Positions 22,307 to 32,515 of a stretch of 64,000 nucleotides of DNA are shown piece by piece. The DNA is from Aegilops tauschii subsp. strangulata (taxonomy: Eukaryota; Streptophyta; Magnoliopsida; Poales; Poaceae): positions 460,770,780-460,834,779 of the forward strand of contig NC_053040.3 of NCBI RefSeq assembly GCF_002575655.3. The letters are read 5' to 3'. A program made the position numbers and the translations under genes. The first letter of the stretch is position 1. Every line of letters begins with the position of its first letter. Under the pieces are notes generated by a model that saw only the letters and a program-made list of their open reading frames with translations, did no database searches and was not told where the DNA came from.

Positions 22307-23099
22307 GCGGCCACTCCTTCAGCCGGCGAGGCCGCCTTCACCGACCAGCTCGGTCTTTATGTCGCGCCCTAGTCTTCTTTCTTTTGTTTTCCTGTCTTGT
22401 TACTTTTGAACAATGTTTGGTTAAGTCTGCACAATTCCACCCACTGGGTGTATTCAAACTTAAGTCTGCTGCCGGCCTGTTGGCGGCTTTTATGTATATA
22501 TAGTTTATGCAATTGGCCTTTCCTTGTACTTTTTGCTCTTTGTCCTTCTGCTTTTTCCTTTGCCGCCCTCCCTTGGTTGCCGCGTCCCTAGTCAAACAGT
22601 TGCTCTGCAATCTGTAGCTGGCGAGTACCTGGCCGATTAGGGAGGAGGAAGTACTCTAGCTTCGCCTGGACTAAAGCTAAGATTTAGGAAGCCGGCCAGC
22701 CGGCTGCTTTGACAGCCGGCAGGCATATTTGGAGGCCGTCTCTTTGCTATATAGGTTAGTTGTTCCTTAGCCATTTTTCGTGCAAGCGTCCTTTCTATCT
22801 TCTCTCCTGCTAGTCGGACAGTCAGTTCTTTGAGCTGCGACTTTCAACAGGAGAGGACTTGGGAGCCGGCGCACTACTTTTCTGACTTTAGGAAAAACTC
22901 GCGATATAGCTCAAGGCGGCCAGTCCCCGGGCCGACTAGTCGAACCCGGTGCCGGACAAAAATTCGAAATGTAATAATACATTCATGGATATGACACTTG
23001 GTCATTCATAGATAAACAAAGGCAGTCCCCGAGTACTGTTCGGGGGGCCTGTTGGTTTGTACTTAATACAAAAAGGGGTAGCGTGATACATACTGCTTT
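22307..23099. other. Spacer between antisense gene and integrase (inner Tat)
   Basis: No ORF of substance. Convergent 3' untranslated regions are expected here. Contains CACCCACTGGGTGTA at 22438-22452 (the palindrome of introns 3 and 4), GCCGGC-rich blocks at 22689-22715, and AGTCCCCGAGTACTG at about 23015, again resembling the polypurine core on the minus strand. Confidence 0.6.
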
Positions 23100-24287
23100 T
23101 CAGCTGTAAAATCGTCTTAGGAGGTTTGCGTTCCATGGTCGCTCCGACTCCTTGCCGGAGTCGTCTCTCTTGCGTGCTCTTGGTTTTTGCGCGTCGATCA
23201 AGTAGTAGGAGTCGTTGCCGAGTGCCTTGCTGACGACGAAGGGGCCTTCCCAAGGGGCCGAGAGCTTCTGCTGGCCGGCTGTTCGCTGGATCAGCCGGAG
23301 CACAAGGTCGCCCTCTTGGAAGGATCTTGGCTTGACCTTGCGGTTGTAGTAGCGGCGCAGCCCTTGCTGGTAGATGGCGGACCGGCTGAGTGCCAACAGC
23401 CGACCTTCTTCCAGTAGGTCCACGCCGTCTTCTCTTGCTTCTTTGGCTTCCTCCTCCGTGTACATGGTGATCCGAGGCGAGTCGAACTCGATGTCTGTTG
23501 GAATGACGGCCTCGGCACCGTACACGAGGAAGAATGGAGTGAAGCCAGTCGACTTGTTGGGTGTAGTGCGCAGACTCCAGAGGACAGCCGACAGCTCTTC
23601 GAGCCAGCAGCCGGCCGATCGCTCCAGTGGTACAACCAGTCGGGGCTTGATGCCGGAGAGGATGAGTCCATTTGCTCGCTCGACCTGGCCGTTTGACTGC
23701 GGATGGGCAACGGACGCTAAGTCCAGTCGGATGCCCTGCGTCGCGCAGAAACGTGCCAGTGCGCCTTTGGCGAAGTTCGTGCCATTGTCGGTGATGATGC
23801 TGTGCGGCACGCCGTACCGAGTAGTGATGTCGGTGATGAATGTCACGGCAGTCGGCCCGTTCAGCTTCTTAATCGGCTTGGCTTCGATCCACTTTGTGAA
23901 CTTGTCCACAGCAACGAGTAGATGTGTCAGGCCGCCGCGGGCTGTCTTGAAAGGGCCTACCATGTCCAGTCCCCAGACGGCAAAAGGCCAGGTGAGGGGA
24001 ATGGTCTTGAGTGCAGAAGCCGGCAGATGTTGCTTGGAACTGAAAACTTGACATCCTCTGCAGCTCTTGACTATTTCTTTAGCATCCTCCAAGGCAGTCG
24101 GCCAGAAGAAACCATGGTGGAAAGCCTTGGCCACGAGGGATCTTGAGGCGGCGTGATGGCCGCATTCGCCTTGGTGGATGTCTTTGAGGATTGTCACTCC
24201 TTTTTCTGGCTCGACACAACGCTGGAAGACTCCAGTGACGCTGCGCTTCACAAGCTCTCTGTTGATTATTGTATATGCTGCGGCTCG
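23100..24287 (-). CDS. Integrase region of Tat pol (inner element)
   Basis: Inserts element cDNA into the host genome. N-terminal zinc-binding HHCC: H in DIHQGECGHH, then CRGCQ. The catalytic DDE core is complete: Asp in GLDMVGPF, Asp in IITDNGTNF, Glu in NGQVERANG. It is followed by the plant Ty3/gypsy FTPFFLVYGAEAVIP block and a C-terminal SH3-like region (GDLVLR, WEGPF). There is no chromodomain, as expected for Tat. It is continuous with RT-RNase H except for a TGA at 24288-24290 where a CGA codon is likely original, so this is the C-terminal part of pol rather than a separate gene. Ends with TAG at 23100-23102. Confidence 0.93.
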   Translation of the reverse strand, partial: RAAAYTIINRELVKRSVTGVFQRCVEPEKGVTILKDIHQGECGHHAASRSLVAKAFHHGFFWPTALEDAKEIVKSCRGCQVFSSKQHLPASALKTIPLTWPFAVWGLDMVGPFKTARGGLTHLLVAVDKFTKWIEAKPIKKLNGPTAVTFITDITTRYGVPHSIITDNGTNFAKGALARFCATQGIRLDLASVAHPQSNGQVERANGLILSGIKPRLVVPLERSAGCWLEELSAVLWSLRTTPNKSTGFTPFFLVYGAEAVIPTDIEFDSPRITMYTEEEAKEAREDGVDLLEEGRLLALSRSAIYQQGLRRYYNRKVKPRSFQEGDLVLRLIQRTAGQQKLSAPWEGPFVVSKALGNDSYYLIDAQKPRARKRDDSGKESERPWNANLLRRFYS

Positions 24288-26537
24288 TCATTGCACTAGT
24301 CTTGCTGAGATCTCATCAGCCGGCAGCTCTCTGCTGACTAGGAACTTGAGGATGGGCTGGGCCCATGAGGGAGCTGTGACTTCTTCTTCTGTTAATGTGG
24401 CCACCATGACTCGGGTGGGTGGGTTGGGTGTTGCATTGGAGTCGACCACCGCTTCTTGTGTCGTTGCAGTCCCCGGGCCGACTGCTGCAGTCCCCGGGCC
24501 GGGTTCTGAAGTCCCCGGGCCGGGTTCTGAAGTCCCCGGGCCGGGTGCGACTACGGCAGTCCCCGGGCCAGTCGTCGAAGTCCCCGTGCCGCCTGCGGGA
24601 TATCTTGAGCCGGATCCGGCTGTTTCTGGCGCAGGCGGTACGAAGATGGAATCCGACTCTGGAGACGGCTTGATGGACGGCTTGAGGAGGCGCTGGAGGG
24701 AGACGCCAGTCGGTATGGCTTGTCGGGTGGAGCCGATTCGTGCTAGGGCATCTGCTTGGTCGTTGTCGGCCCTTGGCACGTGAAGGAACTCGCACCCTTC
24801 GAAGTATCCGCTTATCTGTTGGACGAGGAAACGGTAGCTCGCCATGTTCGCGTCCTTGGCATCCCAGTCGCCAGACGACTGCTGGACCACCAAGTCGGAG
24901 TCGCCGTAGCACAGAATCCGGCGTATGCCAGGTTCTTTGGCTAGCCGGAGCCCATGTACGAGCGCCTCGTACTCGGCCACGTTGTTGGAGGCGGCGAAGT
25001 GGATCTGCAGCGTGTACTTGAGCTTGTCGCCTTTGGGAGAGGTGAGGACGATGCCGGCTCCCAAGCCGGTGCGCATCTTGGACCCGTCAAAGTGCATCCG
25101 CCAATGGGTAGAGTCGGGAGCCGGCGGTAAGTACTGGGTCTCGGCCCAGTCGACGAGGAAGTCGGCCAATGCTTGCGACTTGATGGCGGTGCGGGGTTGA
25201 TAGAAGATCGTGTAGGGCGCCAAGGCAATGGCCCATTTGGCCACCCGACCGGATGCATCCCGGCTGCCTATGATCTCGGCGAGCGGGGCAGTGCACATGA
25301 CCGTGATGGGGTGCTCTTGGAAGTAGGGCTTCAATTTCTTGGCAGCGAAGTACACCCCATAGCACATCTTCTGGTAGTGCAGGTAGTTTTGCATTGAGTT
25401 GGACAGTACTTCGCTAAGATAGTAGACCGGCCTCTGGACCAGCTGGGCTCGGCCTTCCTCCGGGCGCTGGACCACAACAACAGTGCTGACGACTCGGCTT
25501 GTCGCGGCGATGTAGAGGAGCATGGGCTCCTTCTCAGTCAGCGCAGCCAGGACAGGCGGAGTGGTCAACATTTTCTTCAACTCATGGAAGGCTTGGTCGG
25601 CTTGATCATTCCACTCAAAGTGAGTGGACTTCTTCATGACTCCGTACAGGGGGAGAGCCTTCTCTCCTAGTCGGCTGATAAAACGGTTCAGGGAGGCTAA
25701 GTAGCCAGTGAACTTCTGCACATCTCGCAGCTTGGTGGAAATCTCCATCCTCTCGATGGCTTTGATCTTGACAGGGTTGCACTCAATGCCGCGTTCGGAG
25801 AGCAAGAAGCCTAGCAGCTGGCCAGCTGGCACTCCGAACACGCACTTCTCGGGGTTGAGCTTGATCTGGAATCGGCGCAAGTTGGCAAATGTTTCCTTCA
25901 GGTCTTCCAGTAAGGTACCGCGCTTCTCTATCTTCACCACAATGTCGTCTACGTAGACGTGGGCATTTCTGCCGAGTTGTTTCAAGAGACATTTCTGCAT
26001 GCAACGCTGAAAAGTGGCACCGGCATTTCTCAAGCCGAATGTCATTGTCAGGTAGGAGAAAGCTCCAAAGGGTGTGATGAAGGCAGTCTTCAGGCGGTCA
26101 GCCGGGTCCAACTTGATCTGATGATACCCTGAGTATGCATCCAAAAAACTTAACAGCTCGCATCCGGCTGTGGAGTCTATCACTTGGTCAATCCGTGGCA
26201 AAGCAAACGGATCCTTTGGGCAGGCCTTGTTCAAACTTGTGTAGTCTATACACATGCGCCACTTGTTCTTCTTCTTCAAAACCAGAACTGGATTGGCAAG
26301 CCATTCTGGAAAGAACACTTCCATGATGAAGCCGGCGGCAAGGAGCCGGGCTATCTCTTCTCCCACGATTCTTCGCTTCTCTTCTGATAGTCGGCGGAGG
26401 GGTTGCTTGACCGGCTTCGCATCAGCTCGGACATGTAATTTGTGCTCGGCGAAATCCTTCGGGACACCCGGCATGTCCTTTGGGGACCATGCAAAGATGT
26501 CTCGATTCTCACGGAGGAAGTCGACGAGCTCGCCTTC
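24288..26537 (-). CDS. Reverse transcriptase plus two RNase H domains of Tat pol (inner element)
   Basis: Copies element RNA into DNA and removes the RNA template. RT motifs in order: KKKNKWRMCIDYTSLNKAC, DAYSGYHQI, TFGLRNAGATFQ and the catalytic YVDD, then LGFLLSERGIE. The first RNase H is degenerate (PVYYLSEVL to HPITVM). A second, archaeal-type RNase H follows with catalytic residues in HFDGSK, AEYEAL, YGDSDLV and NDQADALA; this doublet is diagnostic of Tat. A Pro/Gly/Thr-rich repeated linker leads towards integrase. The frame is open from a TAG at 26538-26540 to a TGA at 24288-24290. The first Met is at 26474, but conserved residues (EGELVDFLREN) lie between the TAG and that Met, so translation probably enters from gag-protease. 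Confidence 0.95.
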   Translation of the reverse strand, partial: EGELVDFLRENRDIFAWSPKDMPGVPKDFAEHKLHVRADAKPVKQPLRRLSEEKRRIVGEEIARLLAAGFIMEVFFPEWLANPVLVLKKKNKWRMCIDYTSLNKACPKDPFALPRIDQVIDSTAGCELLSFLDAYSGYHQIKLDPADRLKTAFITPFGAFSYLTMTFGLRNAGATFQRCMQKCLLKQLGRNAHVYVDDIVVKIEKRGTLLEDLKETFANLRRFQIKLNPEKCVFGVPAGQLLGFLLSERGIECNPVKIKAIERMEISTKLRDVQKFTGYLASLNRFISRLGEKALPLYGVMKKSTHFEWNDQADQAFHELKKMLTTPPVLAALTEKEPMLLYIAATSRVVSTVVVVQRPEEGRAQLVQRPVYYLSEVLSNSMQNYLHYQKMCYGVYFAAKKLKPYFQEHPITVMCTAPLAEIIGSRDASGRVAKWAIALAPYTIFYQPRTAIKSQALADFLVDWAETQYLPPAPDSTHWRMHFDGSKMRTGLGAGIVLTSPKGDKLKYTLQIHFAASNNVAEYEALVHGLRLAKEPGIRRILCYGDSDLVVQQSSGDWDAKDANMASYRFLVQQISGYFEGCEFLHVPRADNDQADALARIGSTRQAIPTGVSLQRLLKPSIKPSPESDSIFVPPAPETAGSGSRYPAGGTGTSTTGPGTAVVAPGPGTSEPGPGTSEPGPGTAAVGPGTATTQEAVVDSNATPNPPTRVMVATLTEEEVTAPSWAQPILKFLVSRELPADEISARLVQ
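24466..24600. repeat. GC-rich minisatellite coding a Pro/Gly/Thr linker
   Basis: Units built on AGTCCCCGGGCCGGGTTCTGA (about 21 bp), two of them nearly identical at about 24508-24549, with decayed copies on both sides. On the minus strand they encode repeats of GPGTSEP in the pol linker after RNase H. Confidence 0.8.
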
Positions 26538-29236
26538 CTATTTACTGTCCAGGTTCGCCCCAATCACGGCGAACCTCTCCGGGTGCTCCTGGTCTAGAGG
26601 TATCTTCTTCGTCTCTTTGGCAGGCTGGAAGGAGCCCTGCGCATCACAGTCCTTGGGGTTGGGGGACAAGGCCGGCTGCTTGCCGGCCATGGCCACAACC
26701 CGTTCCAACATCTTCTTCTCTTCTGCCACCACGAGGGACTCGGCCAGCCAGCTGCTGGCCATGGCACACTCGATGGACTTCTTGTAGTCGCCGGCTACCG
26801 TGATGATCCCTTCGAGCTCGGCATCTTCATCTTCAGGTAGGCGTAGTGGGGCACAGCCATGAACTTGGCCAAAGCAGGTCGGCCAAGTAGTGCATGATAG
26901 GGGCTCTCCAAATCCACTACCTCGAACCATATTGCTTCCCGGCGAAAATGATCTTTGTCTCCGAAGAGAACATCCATTTTGATCTTGCCGATTGGAGAGC
27001 AAGATAAGCCGGGTACGATACCATGGAAGACGGTGCGGCTCGGCATGAGCTGCTTCGCTTTGATGTTCAGCTTGTCCATGGTATCGCGGTACAGTATGTT
27101 GATACTGCTTCCGCCGTCTATCAGGACGCGGGAAAATCTGGCAGCTCGCCTCTCCGTCGCAAGGGTGACGTCCAAGACCATAGCATAGGAGCCAGGCGAA
27201 GGCATCACCTCTGGGTGGTCGGCCTGGCTCCAGCTGATGGGCTTTTCCGACCAGTGCATGAACTCGGCGGTGCTAGAGGCGACTGCGTTTACTTCTTGGT
27301 GCTGCCGGCGTCGGCTGCGCTTGTCGTCGACTTGACTTGTGAAGACGACGTAGGCGTCGTGCGCTTCGGGGAACTCGTCTTGGATGGCGCCGACTGCCGG
27401 CCGGGCCGCCGGCTGCTGGGGAGCTGGAGGCGGCGGGCCGGGAGGCGGAGGCGGCACCATCCCTTCACCCTTGGTGATGCGGGTGAGCCAGTGGCATTTC
27501 CGGGTTGTGTGGTTGGACGGCTTCGCGCCGCTATGAAACTTGCAAGGGGCATCAAGAGCCTGCTCGTAGGAGAAGGCCGGCTGCCAAGGCGGCCGGCCGC
27601 CCTTCTTCTTGGGAGCGGGCCGTTCTTCGGGCTGCTCGTCTTCAACTGTGGCCACCTGCCGACTAGAGGAAGTCGGCATAGGGCCCTTGCGCTTGTGGTC
27701 GTTCTGATAGGGGCGCCGATTGGAATCGCCAGCCGGCGTCTTGGGAGCCGGAGCGATAACTTTCCCCGAGGCATCCACTCGGAGCTCGGTCTTCATCGAA
27801 GAGTCGGCGGTGGCGTACTTGTCGGCGATGATCAGCAACTCATCAAGGGTAGCCGGCTCGTCGCAGAGGAGTCGGTGCTTGAGGAGGGTGCCCTCTCGGC
27901 ACCCGGCGGTGAAGTACTCGATGGCTTGGACCTCATGCACCTCTTCGCAGGAGTTGCGGAGCTCGGCCCATCGCGTGAGGTAGTCGCGGGTCGACTCGTT
28001 GGGCCCTTGGACGCAGAGGGAGAGCTGGCGAGGCTTGGGAGGCCGCTTGTAGGTGCTGGTGAAGTTGCAGACGAAGACTTCGGTGAAGTCCAGCCAGCTG
28101 TTGATGCTGTAGGGCTTGAGGCTATTGAGCCATGTGCGTGCCGTGCCTTGCAGCATGAGGGGGACGTACTTCACGGCGACGCGCCGATTGCCGTTGGCTA
28201 TGCTGACGGCCGTGGAGTAGTCGATGAGCCAATCTTCCGGCTTCACCGAGCCGTTGTACTTGGGCGTGTCTCTGGGGAGCGAGAACCCTTTGGGGAAGGG
28301 CTCGTCGCGGATGCGGGGGCCGAAGCATGGCGGGCCGACATCGTCTTCTTCTTCTAACGCCAAGGATCGAGCAAGGCGGTCGATCCTGTGGCGGGCGTCG
28401 TTCTCGCCGACTCCTTCTCGGCGGCCGAGTCGGTCGCCAAGAGTCGGATGTGTGACAGGCGGCGGAGTGAGGCGTCTTTCTCTTCGAGGCGGGGGAGGAG
28501 GCAGGTTTCCCTGGTGCTCTACAGCTCGAGGGCGGCCATCTGCGTCGCGCTTGATGGTAATGCGAGTCCGGCTGCGGCAGGCAGCCGGCTCCTTGTCTTT
28601 CTTCTGGCGCGCGCCGCTCGCAGTCGGCGAGCGGGACGTCGCGGCGTGCTCCCGACGCGGGGGATGGCTATCAGCACGGGCGCCGGCTTCGTGCCGTTCT
28701 GCAGCCGCGTCGATCAGCTGCTATATCCGTCTTGTCATGTAGGGGAGCTCATCGGCTCCCAGCCAATTGAGCTCCTCTGCAGCCGCCTGAGCGGCTCGCA
28801 GATTCTCGAGCGGGCTGGCGTAGACGGGGTGATCTGCGCCCAGCATGCTGGCAACGGCTGCGCCGCGCTTCTGGACGAAGCCGGCTCGGCTCGGGCCGCT
28901 AGGCGGCGGCGTGCCGAAGGCGGCGCGGTCGACTTCACGCTGGTGGGCCTCGGTGAGGCGTCTCATCGAGGCTATCTTCTTGCCCTCCGCGATGAGGGCA
29001 AGGCGGCGTGCTTCCAGGGTCTCGGCGTCGGCGTCGGCCGGGATGGGGACGGAGGGGTCGTGCATCGCCGCTTGCTGAGCGTCGCGGGCGTTCTCGCCCG
29101 AGTTGGAGACGTGGCTGATGACCAGCACTTCGGTGACAGCGCTGCTGCCGCTGTCAGCTCGAGGGAGGGGGTCGTCGAAGACCACCACGTCGGAGGGGTA
29201 AGCGTCGAGCAACGCGGTGTCGGAGTCGATGAGCAT
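26538..29236 (-). pseudogene. Gag-protease polyprotein (inner Tat; one stop and one frameshift)
   Basis: Gag forms the particle and packages RNA; the aspartic protease cleaves the polyprotein. The first usable Met is at 29236 (MLIDSD), but the frame is open and conserved upstream, so the start is uncertain. The gag core spans WLNSLKPYSINSWLDFTEVF to TLDELLIIADKYATADSS. A knuckle-like C-x2-H-x7-H-x4-C motif (CKFH...HTTRKC) follows. Protease: VLIDGGSSINILY with the catalytic Asp, and LLGRPALA. Defects: TAG at 28721-28723 where the outer copy has Gln, and a 1-base deletion near 26812. The polyprotein frame ends at TAG 26538-26540, a stop also present in the outer Tat element, before RT begins. 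Confidence 0.88.
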
Positions 29237-29529
29237 CGGGTCGGTGGAGCCGACCGACTCCATGTCTGCAGCAGGCTCGCTGGAGACGTGAAGCTGGTCG
29301 AGGAGGCTGACGAGGCGGCTCTCGGGGTAGTCGGTGCCTGCGTCGCACGCAGGCTCGTCGGAGATGCGAGTCTCGCCGAGCAGATCGGCGAGGCGGCTCG
29401 CTGCGCAGGCGTCGTCGACGCCTTGCAGCGCGTCAAGGCAAACGCCATCGGGCGCAGCAGGCTGGCTGCGCTCGCGGGGGAGGAAGAGGGTTCCCGTCCA
29501 GAATAGGTCTTCGGACGACGGTGCACCTG

Positions 29530-29547
29530 GCCCCACGGTGGGCGCCA
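29530..29547 (-). promoter_or_regulatory. Primer-binding site, tRNA-Lys(CTT) type (inner Tat)
   Basis: Minus strand TGGCGCCCACCGTGGGGC is the exact complement of the plant tRNA-Lys(CTT) 3' end as I recall it. It lies two bases inside the 5' LTR. Confidence 0.85.
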
Positions 29548-29549
29548 AA

Positions 29550-30743
29550 TGTCGGGTGGTTGGTGCGACATATGCCAAGGGATGGCTTATCATTGTGGGA
29601 GCCAATAAAACGTCGCCGGTGCCCGGAAACGGGATGAGGCAAAGACATGCACGCCGGCGAATCTTACCCAGGTTCGGGGCTCTGCGAGGAGATAACACCC
29701 CTAGTCCTGCTCTGCGGGGTCTCCGCATGATCACTAGATCGATAAAGGGTAGCTACAATCGCTCCTAGAGCTGTTGAGATCAAGGGAGAAGAAGAACAAG
29801 GCTAGCTCTTGCTTCTCTCTATCTATGGTGTGTGTGCTATGCTTAGGAGGCAGCTCTATGCTCAGAGGCCAACTATGCTTGGGTGCGAACTAGAAGCGAA
29901 CCCTTTGCATGGGTGCCCCGGGGGGTTTATATAGGCCTACCCCCCGGGGGTACAATGGTAATCCGACTGGGAACTAGTCCCAGCCGTCAGTGTCTACGCT
30001 CGCCGGCTTCTCCGCCGGCTGGTGGGTCCCGCCGGCTGTCGGCCACTTGGTCGACAGGCCGGCCCCACCGCCTAGGGTCTTGTCGGCGGCTACTTACTGT
30101 AGCCTCGCCTGTGATGACGAGGGCTTTGTCGAGGTAAGCGTGGCTACAGTGGGCCGCCTTGGGGGCTATCACTGCAGCCTTACCTCGTCTTGTCTCCTTA
30201 ATGGGGCTCCTACTTCGAGGAAGGGAGTAGCCGGCTTCTGGAGGCCGGCTATGCTCTTGGCCGACTGGGAAAGGCCGGGCCGCCTTCATGCCTCTCTCTG
30301 GCTGAAGGGGCCCGCAGTCCTTGGGCCGTACAGGAGTGGGTCGTGGATGACGTCGAGGCTAGCATGGCTATAGTGCCGAGCCGCACGGGAGACGTCCGTC
30401 CCGTACGGCCTCCTGTAGCCACGCCCGCCTCGGGCTTCGGGGGTAGTGGGCCGCACTGTGGCCACACCTCGTCACGTCGCCGTTATGTGGGAGTGGTTGT
30501 GGTCTTCGCCGGCTCCTAGGAGTCGGCGTCCTTCTTAGCCGGCTTCTTGGAGTCGGCCACCCCGTAGTCGTCCTGGGGAGAGGTTGCTCGAGGCTGGGTC
30601 GCCTCCCGGGAGTCGGCTTTGGAGGTAGCCGGCTAGGGAAGGTGGCCCAAATGCTTGGAATGCTTGAAGGCCCAAAGGCCCGATAATTTTGCTGAAGAAC
30701 CAAGGGTACTCGGTTAGGCTACCCGTGGCCATTTACTCCGACA
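29550..30743 (-). repeat. 5' LTR of inner Tat element
   Basis: Homologous to 16752-17961, with roughly 17 substitutions by eye. TATATAAA (minus) at 29926-29933 is centred in the inverted repeat 29916-29926 / 29939-29949. It would drive gag-pol. Confidence 0.93.
29916..29949 (-). promoter_or_regulatory. TATA box framed by an inverted repeat (5' LTR, inner Tat)
   Basis: Same 11-bp perfect dyad as at 17118-17151. It is at the expected core-promoter position of the LTR that would transcribe the element. Confidence 0.8.
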
Positions 30744-30748
30744 CCCGG

Positions 30749-32068
30749 AGTGCGCCGCTTGCTACTTCGAATCTCTAAGTTTCACGGACCATCAGCAAGG
30801 CAAGTAACACTTTGATCATACCTCTTTATTACCCAGTTTTATTGCATTAGATCAACCCTCAAACATTGCATGATTAGGATCTAATTAAACTGTGGGAATC
30901 GGGAAGTAGTTGAGGTAGTACCTATCACCGTTTTACTATCAAACCTTGGGAGTTACTTCTACATTTGCTCATATTGCTATGCTATGCTAGTAGACGTGGA
31001 TTGGGTTTGAGTGTTACCATGACAGATGTGAGATTGTTAATTAATGGTTAAACTTAAGGGGGCAACTAAAACTCACATCTGGGTGGATTGAGGTACCTGG
31101 GTATTCCAGGATTGCCTGTTTTCTTTTGGACCGCCACCCAGGCTCAAAGGGATCATGAGATTATTCATGCTAGAAACTTCCGTGTGCAGCCACATGCTAT
31201 TATGGCCTCTAGCATAGTTGAGTAGGTTGTGTGAGCTCTTGAAGAGGTAGACTAGCAGATGTAGGGGATGTAGGAGGTACTGTCTACCCGGAGTAGAGAG
31301 TTAACACTTCTGAAAGACTGTGTCTCGGTCATCCGTTTCTCAAACACCATGAAGTGCGAGAATCCCAACGGAGGAGATCGAGTCTTGTGGGGAAAAGTGC
31401 GCAAACCTCTGCAGAGTGTATAAACTAATCATGGTTAGCCGTGTCCCGGTTATGGACAACTTGATTATCTAGTACTTGGATTATCATGTGAATCTCATCA
31501 TGTTACTTTAATTAATTTTGTTGGGTTTTGATGATGATACTTAATTGGGATTGAGAATGCTGTCAACCATTCTCAATGTTTAACAACCACCATGATAGTT
31601 AAATAAAATTTATTCCTTTGCAGTAGGGAAAAATTGGCTTTTCGCAAAACTGTAACCATAGAGCCTTCTACCAGCCATATATGCATGTAGTATAGCATTA
31701 TTCTGTTCATTACTCTCTATGTGTTACATTGCCAGCATATTCCATGTGCTGACCCGTTTTCGGGCTGCAACGTTTCATGTTGCAGACTTTTCAGACGACG
31801 AGTAAGGTGCCTTAGGTCGTGGTCTTATACTCCGTGATGCCGTTGGAGTTGATGGACTCACTTATCTTCCAAGTCTTCCGCTGTTATTGTATTAGATGGC
31901 CTTAAGCCATATTTGTCATACTTATTTCTCTCTTGAGATACATGATGTAATAAGTGTGTGATTGCTACTCTGTTATAAATCCTCCAAGTACTGTGCGTGT
32001 CAGCATTACTGATCCAGGGATGACACTGGTGCACGGTAGATCAGACTGTTTGAGGTCTGGTCGCTATA
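30749..32068 (+). repeat. Solo LTR, part 2 (right of the inner Tat insertion)
   Basis: Continues 15349-16751 after the Tat insertion. Contains no ORF of note. It ends GGTCGCTATA, one base away from a canonical CA end, followed by the second GTTCT target-site copy (32069-32073). Late LTR features such as a run of pyrimidines and TGTTATAAATCC occur at about 31970-31985. Confidence 0.78.
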
Positions 32069-32073
32069 GTTCT
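32069..32073. repeat. Target-site duplication GTTCT (right copy)
   Basis: Matches 15344-15348. The uninterrupted site GTTCTTTTCCATAAGC is present in the 3' LTR at about 40116-40132, which proves the insertion. Confidence 0.93.
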
Positions 32074-32504
32074 TTTCCATAAGCATGTATGACTATATTC
32101 GGAATACATGCCTACATTATATTGATGAATTGGAGCTAGTTCTGTGTCACCCTATGTTATATCTGTTGCATGAATAATCGCATCCGTTATAATTCTCCAT
32201 CACCGATCCAATGCCTACGAGCTTTTCACATATTGTTCTTCGCTTATTTACTTTTCTCTTGCTACTGTTACAATCACTACAAAACTATCACTATTACTTT
32301 TGCCACTGCTACCACTATTATCATATTACTTTGCTACTAAATACTTTGCTGCAGATATTAAGTTATCCAGGTGTGGTTGAATTGACAACTCAACTGCTAA
32401 TACTTGAGAATATTCTTTGGTTCCCCTTGTGTCGAATCAATAAATTTGGGTTGAATACTATACCCTCGAAAACTGTTGCGATCCCCTATACTTGTGGTTT
32501 ATCA
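32074..32504 (+). repeat. 5' LTR of Athila-like element, part 2
   Basis: Homologous to 40119-40537 and ends TTATCA. A short duplicated stretch (CTTTGCTACTAAATA) near 32330-32345 is missing in the 3' LTR. Confidence 0.9.
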
Positions 32505-32515
32505 AGACTAATTTC

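Larger units (their letters stand above)
16752..30743 (-). mobile_element. Inner Tat-lineage Ty3/gypsy retrotransposon, nearly complete (13,992 bp)
   Basis: LTRs at 16752-17961 (3') and 29550-30743 (5'), both TG...CA, differing by about 1.5% by eye plus one 16-bp indel. Flanks are CCCAG (16747-16751) and CCCGG (30744-30748), a 5-bp target-site duplication with one mutation. On the minus strand: tRNA-Lys primer-binding site, gag, protease, RT, two RNase H domains, integrase; then an antisense gene on the plus strand; then a polypurine tract. This is the classical Tat layout with an extra antisense ORF. Gag-pol carries several premature stops and a frameshift, so the copy itself is defective. 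Confidence 0.95.

Noticed and set aside
24466..24600. CRISPR-like array
   Set aside because: Units are contiguous, decayed and part of the pol linker coding sequence in a plant retrotransposon; no spacers.
27023..28357. Plus-strand open frame of 444 codons
   Set aside because: It lies exactly opposite the gag-protease coding region and shows no domain. GC-rich codon use opens the complementary frame.
28388..29506. Plus-strand open frame of 372 codons
   Set aside because: Antisense shadow of the gag N-terminus in the inner Tat; the gag frame is the one conserved with 42849-44339.
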